Below are positions 33,701 through 45,591 of a stretch of DNA of 64,000 nt, in pieces. The notes under the pieces were generated by a model. It searched no databases. It was not told where the DNA came from and was given only the letters and a program-made list of their open reading frames with translations. Made by a program: the position numbers and the translations under genes. The DNA is from Camarhynchus parvulus. Taxonomy: Eukaryota; Chordata; Aves; Passeriformes; Thraupidae. The first letter of the stretch is position 1. Each line of letters begins with the position of its first letter. The stretch is from NCBI RefSeq assembly GCF_901933205.1, contig NC_044590.1, positions 10,815,501-10,879,500 of the forward strand, written 5' to 3'.

Positions 33701-36370
33701 TGAAGTTTCAGAAGGTTTTCCACAGCACAAACCTGTCAAGATGCGCTGGGAATGGGGCATGTGTCAAGGGGACACCTCAGCCAGAACTTCACAGTGATGG
33801 AAGTTTTCATGTGGGCAAAAGGACAGTGGGAATGAGGTTTATTTTTAGCACTTTTGTTGGGCTGAATCCAGCAAGCCAGATGTTGCTCCTTGTGATAAGC
33901 AAATGTGTTTGAACTGGCTTCAGCAAACCCATATGTACAGCTGAGGAGTTACATCCCCCTTAAGTAAATTCTCCTGATGTGAACTTCCAGTCTGAAAAAA
34001 TGGTTTAGCTGCAGGACCTTCTCACTGAGCACATCTGCTCTGCAATTTTGTGCAGCAGCACATCTGCCATTGAATTTAGCACAACCTGCAGAGCTCTGGG
34101 AGATTGGAAGAAAGAGGATGGGTCAATTTCTGGCTTGGAGAACAAACTCAGGAGAAGTTGTGACTTAAAGCTCCTTAAAAGACCAGCACTTTTGACATTA
34201 TGCAGCTGGCAGGTTTGGCTGAGCAGCACTTTGCAGGGAGAGAGCTGAGGCAGGATCTGAGCCTTGGGGACACTGCTGGAGGAGGATCCTGCAGCTTTGG
34301 AGCAAAGGAGCAGTCTGCTTTGATCTGGCCCCATTTCTCATGTGCTGCTGTCGGCTTTCTGCAAGAAACTTTTTGAAGAAATAAAACCAACAAATCTCAA
34401 TTAAGAAACCTCCTTGTGTTGCCGCCACAGCTACTACCAGCTTTCAAATTCTGCCTCTTCTTGACAGCCCCTTGCTCATTTCTTGCCTCTAACCTCAGTC
34501 CTACTCTGGGTTGTTAACATGTTTGCTTTCAATATTCTTCATTATTTTGTTTCTTGTGGCAGCAGTTGCTGCTCTGGCAAGGCCAGAACATTACTGGCAT
34601 GTAGTGAGATTGTGCCTGGCGTGAGGGCCCTCACCTTGGGCAGGTCACTGACATCCCAAACTCACAACAATGCTTGTCCGTGGCACCTCCTGCTAGTTTT
34701 GATTTGTGTTTTATTTGTAGTTTTGCTCTTTCTAGTCTGTAGATCTCCCAATTCCATGGTTAGTTGCTTTCTGCTTCATTCCTACACTTCCCATTTCCAT
34801 TGTCCTTTCTGGCCAGCTGTTGGTTGGACCACCTTCTCCATCCTCCTTATGCCAGCTTGGCTGCCCTGTTGCCTCTCTCCACTTGTCTGTGGTGTCACCC
34901 CCCTGTGCCAGTGCCCTGTGTCTGCTGTCACACTGCAATGACAACCTGTGCTACAGCTTTATGGCCATGCCCTCAACTTCCTTTTGCCATGGTTTCTGGT
35001 CCCACAGCCTGGGGCAGCACACACCTGGAGGTGAAATGCTCCAGGTGAGTTTGCAGTATTCTGTGTGCTCCAGAAAGCGCAGGGATTACCTGTAGTAGTT
35101 ACCCCTGTTTGTTTGGCCAGCTTGTGACCATTCTCCAGCATTGTGAGATGCTATAGTACATGTTCCTTCACTGGAGCACAGCAGATCTGAATGTGAGGCC
35201 CTGTTTTGGCTGCCCAGCTCTCTCCAGTGTCCCTGTGCTGTTCCCTACACTCCCCTTACCCTCTAACCTCTTCTACAGCACAGTTGTTGGAATTAGACAC
35301 AGGAAGAGGGAGATGGAAGGTGCCATTAGACACAGGAGGAGGAAGATGAGAGCTGCAGGGTGTCACCCTGGTTTTTTAAGATTTTCTAAGCCTTCTGATG
35401 TTGACATTCTTGTAGCGAACTTTCTTACACACTTTCTGTAAATAACTCATTGTTTTGCATTCCTTTATGGAGGAGGAGAAATTTGATGGACTGTTGGTTT
35501 GTCCAGTGTCATTGGAGAGGTGGCACTGTCACCCTCCAATCCACTGTCACTTTTGGAAATCTATAAGTGTTGGAGTCAGAAAATAATCTTCCCTTTTTCT
35601 TCACCTTGAGAACAGCAGTGTGAGCTTGTGTTCTTTCATGTCCCTTAGCGACAGCAGGGTGCAGAGCTGGTGGCACTGGGGCCGGCAGTGGGCTCTGTTT
35701 GTGCAGAGATCTTGGCAGGTTTCTTGTCGAGCTGTTCCCTCTGCTGCCCCCTCCCAGCTGAGCACACACCCCCTTGCAAGCGCTCCCCTGTCATTGTTTA
35801 CTGCTTAGCCAGTGATCAGGAAGTATTTCTCTCCTCCTTGGCTAGAGTCAGCCCTCAGTGACATAATGACCAGCCAGTGTGAAACTCTTAAAATTACCTC
35901 ATAAATAACTCCTAATGCCCAGAGAACCAGGAGTTGCTGTTGCTCATAGATAAATTATTCACTGCCATTATGGAACATTAAACCATGGCTAATATGGAGG
36001 TCTCCATAGGGGTTTCATTAAACATCAGAGGTTTCCTATAGATTTAACCATCAGGGAGCTGCTCATCTCTTGCTGCTTGTCAGCCCTCCCGTGTTAGAGG
36101 TAATGCACTTCTGCACAGGAGTATGGGGATGTTAATGGCCAGGAAAATGCCTCCTAATGGGAGGGGGAAAAAACGAAATTCTCACTGTTGTTAACACAAA
36201 GTGGCAGAATGCTGTTTGTAGCAAGGTTTTTGATCTTTACACTTTGGGAGTTGGTTTTTTCTCACATGAAGACATTAAGTGTAAGTGGAAATTGTCCTCT
36301 TCCAGTCAGGAGCCAGCAAAAGGACAACACTCCAGACTTGCCTGGAACAGATCTTTCCAAATCTCTGCAG
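30800..36370. other. Unannotated DNA
   Basis: Single-copy-looking sequence with no gene recognised. A frame of 123 codons at 31,453-31,824 lies over a CAATAAAATTG motif but shows no domain. The stretch 35,880-36,110 is AT-rich, repeat-free and of a texture seen in conserved non-coding DNA, but that cannot be judged from one sequence. Confidence 0.45.
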
Positions 36371-36404
36371 TTAGCTTGGCTGGGACAGAGGTGCTGCAGC
36401 ATGT

Positions 36405-36468
36405 TGTGGTGGTTAATGGTTGGACTCAATGGTCTTGGAGGTGTTTTCCAACCTCAGTGCTTCTGTAA
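36405..36468 (+). mobile_element. CR1 LINE 3' end fragment
   Basis: GGTTGGACTCAATGGTCTTG followed by GAGGTGTTTTCCAACCTCAG matches the last part of CR1 (GGTTGGACTCGATGATCTTAGAGGTCTTTTCCAACC in the family as I recall it). The terminal octamers are decayed (TGCTTCTGT). Confidence 0.88.
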
Positions 36469-36579
36469 GTGAATGGCTGTGTGTTTGTGTGCTGCTTGTG
36501 ATGGAGGCACCATAGGCCTGTCTGCCTGTGCTACTGCCCCAGCCCCACACTGCCTGGCCAGGCACCCTCTGACAAGAGA

Positions 36580-36645
36580 CATCCTCATCCTCATCCTCAC
36601 CCTTATCCTCATCTTCACCCTTATCCTCATCCTCATCCTCATCCC
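36580..36645. repeat. (CATCCT)n hexamer repeat
   Basis: About eleven imperfect units of CATCCT, with CACCCT, TATCCT and CATCTT variants. The repeat ends in CATCCC, which is also the target duplication of the LTR that follows. Confidence 0.93.
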
Positions 36646-37037
36646 TGTTGCAGACATTCTCTTTGTGAAAAATCCTTTCCTTAGGATTTTTCCTTCTGAG
36701 AATCTGTGGCCTCGGAGATAGACATAAACAATAGGTTATCTGCTGCTGTGGAATGCAACAAGTCAGTCTGGATTGGCCCATCTTGGATGTTTAGAAATAA
36801 TGGCCAATCCAGAACTGGGATCTCTCTCAGACACAGTCCAAGAGAGTGGGGTTTGTTTTCATTCTTTGTTTTCTATTCTTAGCTTAGCAGCAGCTTCTGA
36901 AAAGCTCTCCTGCTTTTTCTTTTTAGTATAGTTATAGCATATGTATATATCATAAAATAATAAATCAAACCTTCTGATAATGGAGTCAACCATCTCACCT
37001 CTTCCTTCACCCAAGACCCCTTGTGACAACCGTCACA
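36646..37037 (+). mobile_element. Solo LTR, copy 2 of the 384-392-bp family
   Basis: It starts TGTTGCAGACATTC and ends CCGTCACA, with a perfect 6-bp target duplication CATCCC (36,640-36,645 and 37,038-37,043). The left duplication is the last unit of the hexamer repeat, so the element inserted at the end of, or inside, that repeat. Shared landmarks with the other copies are GAAAAATCCTTTCCTTAGGA, ATCTGCTGCTGTGGAATGCA, TAGTATAGTTATAG and the poly(A) signal AATAAA at 36,959-36,964. It is the most diverged of the three, so probably the oldest. Confidence 0.92.
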
Positions 37038-37164
37038 CATCCCCATCGCTGTGTGACTCCTCTGACCACAGCCATCACCACAGGAGCTCCCAAACTCCCC
37101 GAGATGACCTGGCTGAGCCCATGCAGGGTTTAAATCACCCTTTGCATCCTCCCCATCCATTGCG

Positions 37165-37260
37165 GGCTCCATGAAATGGTGGGGTTGGGATGGTAGGAAA
37201 AGGAAACCCATCAGGAAGCATTGCTGGGTGTGATTTCCTATTCACACCTCTAATTAATGC
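37165..37260 (+). repeat. Inverted repeat, left arm
   Basis: This arm pairs with 37,742-37,829 in opposite orientation. Bases 37,217-37,259 (43 bp) are perfectly complementary to 37,743-37,785; the outer 45-50 bp match less well. Inside the perfect core: GGTGTGA (37,227-37,233), TCACACCT (37,242-37,249) and TAATTA (37,251-37,256). These match T-box half-sites in opposite orientation and a homeodomain core. No target duplication or transposon ends are evident. Confidence 0.9.
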
Positions 37261-37741
37261 TCCATGGCAAGGATGGTCTTTGTGCCAAAGGGGCGTGGAG
37301 CAGGTGCCCAGGCCATGGCAGAGTCTGGCAGCTTCCACCATGAGTGGTTCATGTGCTTTTGTTCTCCCAAGGCTCTCTTGCAGCCAAGGCCAGATGAGCA
37401 GGTGGTGCCTTCCCAAGGTTTTGGAAAGCCTAATGACCACCATGGAAATATTTATTGCTTCTTCTTCCTGGAAACTGTTGGTAAGTAATTACCACAAGCA
37501 TTGCATTAATTATTCCTCTGTTTCCCCATTTTTGAGGTAATCTTGTCTATTGCTACTGCAATATAATCTATTTTAATATTGAAATATTTAAATCACAATT
37601 TATTTCTTAATACATTCAGCTTTGTGTTATGTCCAAGACCTGTCCTTTTTGGCAGTCTGGTGAAATTGTACTTATTCTCAAAGCTGTTTCAGCTGTCATT
37701 CACATGTAATTAATGTGACTACACCCCTGATGACTCCGCTG

Positions 37742-37829
37742 ACATTAATTAGAGGTGTGAATAGGAAATCACACCCAGCAATGCTGCCTGTTGGGTTTCC
37801 TGTTCCACCATCCCAGCCCCACTGTTTCA
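37742..37829 (-). repeat. Inverted repeat, right arm
   Basis: This is the reverse-complement partner of 37,165-37,260, about 480 bp away. It holds TAATTA (37,746-37,751), AGGTGTGA (37,753-37,760) and TCACACC (37,769-37,775), the last two separated by eight bases. The DNA between the arms (37,261-37,741) shows no recognisable gene. Confidence 0.9.
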
Positions 37830-40010
37830 GCTGGGCAGTGGGGGGACAACTGCAAAGTAGCCACGTCAAAGTGAACTCACTGTGGCTCAGGGAACACTAA
37901 AACTCTGGGTTTTCTTCTGTGCAGCGGGATTTGCACTGGCTTTTAGACCAAATTAGTGCTCTGATGGCTCTTCAGGGCTTCTCCAGCCACTGCTCACCTC
38001 AAATGAGCTGAAAGGGCTCACGTGTCAGGGTGGGAGTGCTCAGTGATGGACTCATCCCTGTCTGCTACCTGGCCTGAGCAGCATCTGCCTCAAATGTGCC
38101 CCAGCTCCCTTCTGGAAAGCAGAAAAGGTGATGAACCAAAGGGAAAAGAAACAAAAGTTTGAACAGGACAAGGATGGGCAGCATTTATAAGTTTTGTGCT
38201 TGAAGCACATCTTGAGTGTCCCTCTGGAATCATCACTTAGTTTCACTGATTATACAGAGAAATGCAGCCTCTGACATTAGCAGACTAAATTAGGTGAGGT
38301 GATTACTCCTTTAAACTCAAATCAGGTACTAATCCTTCAGGCATCCTGATCTTTCTGGCTTCCCTTCCATTTCATCCTCAAAGTACAAATTAAAAAGGTG
38401 AACTATTACAACTTAAATGTTTTTCAGAACTCTGATTGTTTTTCTGACCCCCATTTCTCCCTCAGCAGGATAGAAATGATGCTCACGGAGGCTGCAGCAA
38501 ACCCTTTACCATGATAAAAAAAAAGGAAAAATAGAGATCTGAAGGGAGAAGATAGAGGAGTAAATAATTAACTGTGCTACTGAATGATCAAGAATTTTAA
38601 TCCTTTACCTGCAGCTGGGCTGTGTTTTGCTGATATGGGGAGGAGAACAAGATTCAGTTTAGGCAGTCCCTGAGTCTCCCAAATGTCCTGCCAAGTCCTG
38701 CCTGAGTTTATTCCTCTAGGTCAATTTCCCTGTGCTGGCATGGACAGAGTTTGGCCTGGTCAGATCCTTCTAGGATGAAAAAAATGACCCTTCTAGGTAA
38801 TTTTTCATTTTTTTTCCTGGTGTGACATACTCATGTATGAAACAGAGAATGTGTGGAAATAATGAAAGTCTTCAAAGATATTTTATTCTGGTGTCTGCAT
38901 AACTCCAAGTCTGCATGGTAAGGTTATTGCTGTGAATATCTGATGAAACAGCATTCAGTGGCCAGGTATTTTAAAGTGGCCCTAATCTTGTTTGGTTGTG
39001 ATAAAGGGGATAAATAGATATATGCACATATTCACATTCACATAAGAGCCAAAATCACATGTGACAGAGATAGAAACAATAAAACCTGAGACTGAAGAGT
39101 GAAAGGGAAGGATAAAGCCTTGTGGTTTAATAGAAAAGGAAATATATGAGAGAATCTTTCATCTCTGCCCATGTTTGCTGCAAAGTAATAACCTACATGG
39201 GCTCTGAATGGAGAAGATAAGACACTGGGATAAAAATCCAGTTTTGGTACAACAACCATGGGAGATAAATTATTGCTTTGTTTTTGTTGCTACAGGCACA
39301 GATTTATAGTGGAAAGATGTAGCTACAGGGAAAAATTCAACAAACCCACAGGATGGGCTGCAAATGCTTGGGGTTTGCTTTAAAGGGGTGAACGCTCGAG
39401 ACACTTTCCCTTTTGTGAAAGTATCACAATAACAGTGCTTGAATGCCTTCAAACTGTGGTGATAGCTCCCAGAACTGAAGCTGTTGGGAGGCAAAGTAGC
39501 AGCACCAGACAATTTGTGGCAGACCTGAAGTGGTGTAAGATCACAGACTGAAGCGGGCTCACAAGGTGACCACCTCCTCTGCCACCACAGAGCCCCAGCG
39601 CCCCACCCCTCCCCACTCAGACCAATACTGGGAATTTCATGGTTTCTTTACCCCCATTTTACAGCTATCAAAATAGAAATCAACCCAGAGTGGCTTTTTT
39701 TTTTCGGAGTGTATTGCTGAGTTTCTAAATTTCCATGAGGTTTCTTAAACAAGCAGGCTGATTTTACAGCATGCTGAGCAGCTGCTGAAGCCAAGAACAA
39801 GTTCATCTGGAGGCACAGCTGGGTCACTGCTGTGGAAAGGGCTTGGGATGAAAAGCTCTGTGTGAAACAGTCTGCTGTGAAGTTGCCTTGACGCCACAGA
39901 CTCCCAGAGGCTTAAGCAAGTCTAAAGATGCAAGTACTAGGCAGCACAAGGGGGCTTTATGGAGATCATACACTGCAAATCTGAACTCTGAAAGAAGCCC
40001 AGACTTCCTC
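37830..40010. other. Unannotated DNA
   Basis: AT-rich and CpG-poor, with no gene or repeat family recognised. Confidence 0.45.
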
Positions 40011-40013
40011 ATG

Positions 40014-40088
40014 TTTTGTTTTGTTTGGTTTTTTTTTTTTTGTTGTTTTTTTTTTTGTTTTTTTTTGGTTTTTTTGGTTTTTTTTGTT
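40014..40088. repeat. Poly-T with scattered G (low complexity)
   Basis: About 75 bp is almost entirely T with single G or GG interruptions. On the minus strand this is an A-rich tail, but I see no processed gene copy attached upstream. Confidence 0.9.
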
Positions 40089-40444
40089 CTAGATGACCTC
40101 TGTTCTCTGGGCATGAGTTTCTATTTGTCTGTGTTTCTTATTTGGCTTCTGGAAGAAGAGGTGGGGACATGCAGTTGATGTTCTCTCTCCTGCCCACCCT
40201 CTGGGCTGCTCTTTGCTCTCTGTGATTGAGGAGACATCACACAGAAATGCCCAGTCCAGCTCTTGAAGCACCAGGAAGGTTCAGACTTGCAGCTGAACAT
40301 TTTGGCTTTGATCCTTTTTTTGGTAGCAGGTCAGACCAAGCTTGGGTCAAGATTTCCATGCTCACTGCAGCCCCGTTTGGGGGATGTCTGGGTCCTGGGG
40401 AAATGTCCATCTATGCTGTTAATTCAAGTGGGCAGAGAACAGGT

Positions 40445-40664
40445 TTAGATTGTTAGGAAGAAATCCTTCCCTGTGAGGGTGAGCAGGCCCTGGCACAGGG
40501 TGCCCAGAGCAGCTGGGGCTGCCCCTGGATCCCTGGCAGTGCCCAAGGCCAGGCTGGATGGGGCTGGGAGCACCCTGGGACAGTGGAAGGTGTCCCTGCC
40601 ATGGCAGGGGTGGCACTGGATGAGTTTAAGGTCCCTTCCAGCCCAAGCCAGGATCCTATGATTA
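40445..40664 (+). mobile_element. CR1 LINE 3' end, about 220 bp
   Basis: Reading 5' to 3' it has TTAGGAAGAAATCCTTCCCT, GGCACAGGGTGCCCAGAGCA, CCTGGCAGTGCCCAAGGCCA, TGTCCCTGCCATGGCAGGGG, AAGGTCCCTTCCAGCCCAAG and the terminal ATCCTATGATTA. This is the canonical order of the CR1 3' region, and the copy is 5'-truncated. It is the best-preserved CR1 in the window. Confidence 0.95.
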
Positions 40665-41120
40665 ATTCCCATCCCACATTGCCAGGTGCCTCACCTGTGC
40701 TGCCCACCACACTCAGTGCTCAGAGGTAACTGGATGTAGAATTCTCCATCTATCTCCCTGGACAGTGGCTCTTTGCAGCCCAAAGCAGATGTGTTTGGGA
40801 TGCAGATTGTACTGCATTCCCATAGTGAAATGTGATGCTGTATTCCTTTATATATATTATTCATATCTAAGACCATAATGCTTTATGTAGCAGTGACAGC
40901 AGCTTCACAGGTTCTTTATTAGAGGAGAAATCCCAGTGTTATGGGGAAAATACAACACATTTTGTCAAAAATACAGGGTTTTTCTAAAGAGAAAATCTCT
41001 CTAGAGCCTGTTTCTCCCAATTTTCACTGGAGTTTTTAATGATTTGGCCTCTCCATCTGCCCTGAGTGGGACTGTCCACTTGCCTGCAAGCACTAATTTG
41101 GATCATATTAAAACCATAAA

Positions 41121-41250
41121 ATCAGAATCACAGAATGGTTTGGGTTGCAATGGGTCTTAGAGATCATCTCATTCCAGCCCCCTGCCATGGCTAGGGACAC
41201 CTTCCACAAGACCAAGCTGCTCGAAGTTCCATCCAAACTGGCCTTGAAAA
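41121..41250 (-). mobile_element. CR1 LINE 3' fragment
   Basis: ATCAGAATCACAGAATGGTT, CCCCCTGCCATGGCTAGGGA, CACCTTCCACAAGACCAAGC and CATCCAAACTGGCCTTGAAA are the antisense of the CR1 3' end. Confidence 0.93.
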
Positions 41251-41256
41251 TCAATA

Positions 41257-44200
41257 AAATGGATTGAAACAGCAATTCTGCTGTAGCTTGAGGAAAAGCT
41301 TTCAAAGCTTTTCAAAGCTGCTGAGATAAAAACAGAGTTTCTGGGCTTGAATGCAGAGATAATTCATAGAAATTACCCTCACAGGACCTAGGTGTTACTC
41401 TGTGATAGGTAAGGTACGTGAGACTCTGGTAGAAGATATCAGGAGGTTTCAGCAGACAAATGTCCATACCACCCATCACCAGGCCACTGCTGACCCTGGG
41501 TCTGGTGGTCTGGGAAGGGACTTGGAGAAAGATGAGGCAGCTGTGACCTGCACAAGGGATGGAAAGGCAAGGGCTGTTAGTTTAGAAGTTGAGTGAACCT
41601 TGGACATGACAAAAAGTGGGTCTGCATCACGCTGATTTCATGGTGGTAAGGAATTGCCAGTGTCCTGTTGAGGAGCAGGAGCAGGAAGTCAACAAACAAC
41701 AACAGATTTCCTCGTTTATTCAGTGTCAAAATTTCCAGCATTTAAATTCCAAAGCCCTAAAGCTGGAGGTATTTTTCCATGTGAAGTGATTGTTTCCATG
41801 GCATCAAAATATTTCATTCTAATTTCTAGGTTTTTTTCAAAACCTTTTTATTTCAAAAGTTGGTTCTTTTGAAGTTCCAGTTCAAGGAAAAAAAGCTCTG
41901 CCTACCACTCCAATCTTATCAGATTGCTGCTTTTGTAAAACAAAGTTTTGTGGGGTTGACAAACATGTTTGAATTTAACAGCTTCTTTTGGTTTGAGATT
42001 TCTTTAGTGAAAAATATTCCCATGGATTCTATTTGAGACCTGCTGTTATATGACTCAAAAAATAAAAAAAATCCAACAAAAAATGTCATGAAGCAGAATG
42101 TGTTTTATTCACCCTGAGATAAATTGCAAGTGTAACAATGCCTGTGAGAAACAGGGAACTGGAGGGAAATTTTCAAGCACTTCAGTGTGCCAAGAAAACC
42201 ATACACTCATCAGATATTTCTGCTACAGCTCGAGCTTTTATGAAGTTGAGATATTTCAAGAGTTCTCAATAAAATCCGGAACCAAAAGAAATCACATTTT
42301 CATTCTGGATATGAGGTGAAGACCAGGTTTATAGAGAGTTTAACAGAAATTTCTGATCTGGGGCTGCCTTGGGGAGTACAACTGATCCAGCCCAGCTTTC
42401 TTGTAATTTTTGCACTGAAGGCCTCAAAAAGGACTTTTAAATCCCTTAAAATAGTATTTCTTGCTGATATATTTAGAGAACTAAGAAAGAAAAAAAAAAA
42501 TTTTTAAAATGGTCTAGTGAAAGATCCCTGTTCCTGGCTGCGGGTTGGAAAAAGGTGATTCTAACGTGCTTTCTGACCCAAAGCATTCCCTGATTCTATG
42601 ATTAAGGAGGTAGAACTGGTGCTTTTACACCTGGCACTCAAGAGTCAGAGCAGGGGGACGCAAGTTATGGAAATACTGCCTGGTACATCATCAGGGGATA
42701 CTGCAGATCCTGGTTTTCAGTGGGAAATTATTAAATGTGTGAGGATTTGCCTGCCAGCAAACTTGAACTGGGAGCATCAATGTTATACACATGCTCACAC
42801 AATCATGAATCAGATTCTCCTTCCTTCAAAGACTTGGCACTGAGTATCTTGGCAGTACACAAAAAATCCAAATTGTGTGGAAATACACATCTGTATTACA
42901 TACACTGGAATGTATGCCTCTGGATAGCACGGAAAGCTGATAGTTTTGTAAAAAAATAAATATATGTCCATTTAATGGTTTTGCAAAAAATTTTGTGAAT
43001 TTGGGAAGCATCTTTTTCACACAAGGAAGATTGGATAACATCTTAAACAGGTTGGAGATTCCATAGTGTCCTGTCTCACCTGTAAGCAAAAATAAATACC
43101 TCGCTTCTCATTCCTTCCCACACTCTCTTTGTCTTAAAAAAAGACTTTTTATTTTTACAAATAACTCTGCCAAAAGTTTCATCAGGGAAGCAGGAAAGTG
43201 CAGGGGGTTTTTGTTTGCATGGAGAATTGCAGAGGGAAGGAGAAAGGGAGTTGAGGAGGAGGCACCACGAGATGCATCACTGGAAAAAGTTCTGGCTGGG
43301 TCTGCAGGAATTTAATGCCAGCTCAGGATGCAGGGAGCTGGGATTTGCTGCTGTTGGTTTGAGTTCGTTGGTTTTCATATCTAAACAGGTTTCTAAGTGA
43401 GGCTCACCTGGGCTACAGCTACTCCCAGAGGAATGGGTGAACATCAATGGTAAATAGAGATTATTTTTAGCCAAATTCTGGAGTCCTGATATACCTCAGT
43501 TTTCACTTTCTCAGCACATTTTATTCAATTTTATTAGGTCATTTAGCAAATAATTTTAATTTTCTGCTTAGATCTGAATTTCTGAAAGTAATGTACTGTT
43601 GTACAGTTAATGAGTCTGCTAATAAGCTCCAAGAAAATGTGATTTGCGAATCATTCCAGGACATAACTGTCACTCAGACCCTATGCCAATTAGCATAACC
43701 ATTAGCAACTATCCCTAAGAGGTCCTTGAAATTTAAATTAGCTTTCCTAAGATCCTTTTTACCAGGGAGGTTGCAGCCTCTGCCTCACTTGGAAAATGCA
43801 GCCTGGTGAAAAGCAATAATTCATTAAAGGCAAAGCAGATCTTTAGAGGCAAATGCCCACCTGGGTTCTGCGCAGCAGCAGTGTCTCTGCAAGGCCCTCA
43901 CGGTGATGCTGAGAGGTGCCATGGCTGAGTGACCACTTGAGCAGCCAAGAGAGGACACAGCAGCAAAATGGGCAGATTTTTACTGCAAAAATGCTTCACC
44001 ATGAAGGGGGTGTTTAGGGAGCAATATTTCACTGGCAAGGTCTCTACTAAGTCCTTCTGAGTTTACTGACTTGGTGGATTTAGCTTTGTTGGGGAAAACC
44101 AAAACGCTGCATGGAGGCTGTGGTTGTTGTGGGCAGGTTTGCAAAGCTCTTGGGTGCTGCAGGGACCAGGGCTCCTCTGATGAGGCAAATTTCATCTGGC

Positions 44201-44908
44201 TGTAATTCCCACTGGAAATTGTCCTGAATGCTCCACTTCACAGGCCCCCCAGCTCAAAAGAAAGCACTTTCCTCAACACTTGGATTTTATTTTACTCTTT
44301 CTCTCTCTCACCTCATTGTTCTTTGGGCTCCCAGGACCTATTCCATCATGTGGTTTAGGAAGACCTAAATCTTCAAGGATTAGTTTAGGATAAGAACCTC
44401 ACAGAGATCTTGCCATGCCATTAAAGAGGTGTCTTCCCACAGGTGAAGGTTTATTTAGGATATCCACCAAGAAGACACAGCACTTCAGTTCAAATGCAGG
44501 AGCTTCAGACTCAGGAGGAGCCTGCTGTGGCTTGGGGCTATAAAACAACAACAAAAAAAGTTTGTATTAGGCAACTTTAAATACTTAGCAGAGGTTTTGG
44601 TTTAATCTCTCTCATTTTAATCCTGCCTTATCTCATTTTAAAAGGGAGATATCCCACACTTGCAGCTGATTTCTGCCAGTAACAGTGGGGTGGTCCATCA
44701 GGGCCCTCCACAGCCAGAGACAGCTCATGGGGTGATGTCCTTGTCCCTGTCCTCCCAGCAGCCCCCACAGTGAAGGGAACAGCCTTTGGTGCGGGATGTA
44801 GAGCCCAAAGTTGCACATCTCCCCCTGTGCCTGCATGCACGTGTAGACCTGTGAATCGCTGCTGCATCCGTGTGAAAATGCCTTGATGGTTTGACAAACT
44901 TGGATTTG
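41257..44908. other. Unannotated DNA with one small CR1 end
   Basis: Apart from the CR1 tail at 42,540-42,603, this AT-rich stretch shows no gene or repeat. Open frames are short (60-87 codons) and overlap on both strands. Confidence 0.45.
42540..42603 (+). mobile_element. CR1 LINE extreme 3' end (degraded)
   Basis: A diverged tail ends in CATTCCCTGATTCTATGATT, the octamer-type CR1 terminus. The upstream part is too decayed for subfamily assignment. Confidence 0.65.
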
Positions 44909-44913
44909 GAACC

Positions 44914-45586
44914 TGTTGAAGATTGCATGCAAGATGTTTTCCATTACCATCTGTATGGCAGATTATCTTTGTCAAGTGGGCAGTTTGTCTTATCTCTCTC
45001 TTTGAGTGACCACAATCACTCCTCCCTCAGGGGAGACACCTGCTGATAACAGCTATTGAATGTCCCTGCATGGCTGATAAGAACTACAGCATCCCATTGG
45101 GAGATGTGAGCCCAGAGGGAGGAGCCAAGCATTCCTACCTGGATATAATCTGGAGATTCTGGAACACCAGCACAGCTTCTCCACTGGATTTCCCAGAGGA
45201 ACAGCAGCTGCCTCTTCCTCCACTGGATCTTCAGAAGAAAGAATACATCCTTCTTTACAGATCCTCCTTGCTCCAACAGAACCACCCCTGACACTCCAGG
45301 AGGACTGCAGCCACATTTTCAATCGGACTGCCACCAACACCCTGACCCACAGGGTGTCAGGTTTGGTTCTGACTCTGTCAGTGTTGTTCTAGTGTACTGC
45401 ATTGTTTATTTTATTTTTTTTCCTTTCCTATTAAAGAACTGTTATTTCCTGCTCCCATATTTTTTGCCTGAGAGCCCCTTAATTTAAAATTATAGCAATT
45501 TGGAGGGGTGGAGAGGGTTTACATTTTCCATTTCAGGGGAGGCTCCTCCCTTCCTTAGCAGACTCCTGTCTTTCCAAACCAAGACA
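44914..45586 (+). mobile_element. Solo LTR with perfect 5-bp target duplication (ERVL-like)
   Basis: The 673-bp element begins TGTTGAAGATTGC (44,914) and ends AAACCAAGACA (45,586). It is flanked by GAACC at 44,909-44,913 and 45,587-45,591. Inside are GGGGAGACACCTGCTGATAA, a TATA-like TATAA at 45,144-45,148, an ATTAAA poly(A) signal at 45,430-45,435 and GCCTGAGAGCCCCTTAATTT. The order TATA, poly(A) signal, then about 150 bp to the end supports plus orientation, but AATAAA also occurs on the minus strand (45,405-45,410), so the strand is moderate. I associate this sequence and the 5-bp duplication with songbird ERVL-type LTRs. Open frames on the minus strand across 44,628-45,340 overlap this LTR and are not genes. 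Confidence 0.88.
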
Positions 45587-45591
45587 GAACC

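Noticed and set aside
37165..37829. DNA transposon with terminal inverted repeats
   Set aside because: The best-matching part lies at the inner ends of the arms while the outer ends fade, the opposite of what transposon ends show, and no target duplication was found.
40014..40088. Poly-T tract as the tail of a processed pseudogene on the minus strand
   Set aside because: No gene-like sequence or target duplication is visible next to it.
44628..45340. Three overlapping minus-strand frames of 92-115 codons as a gene
   Set aside because: They overlap a solo LTR defined by GAACC target duplications and extend across its boundary.
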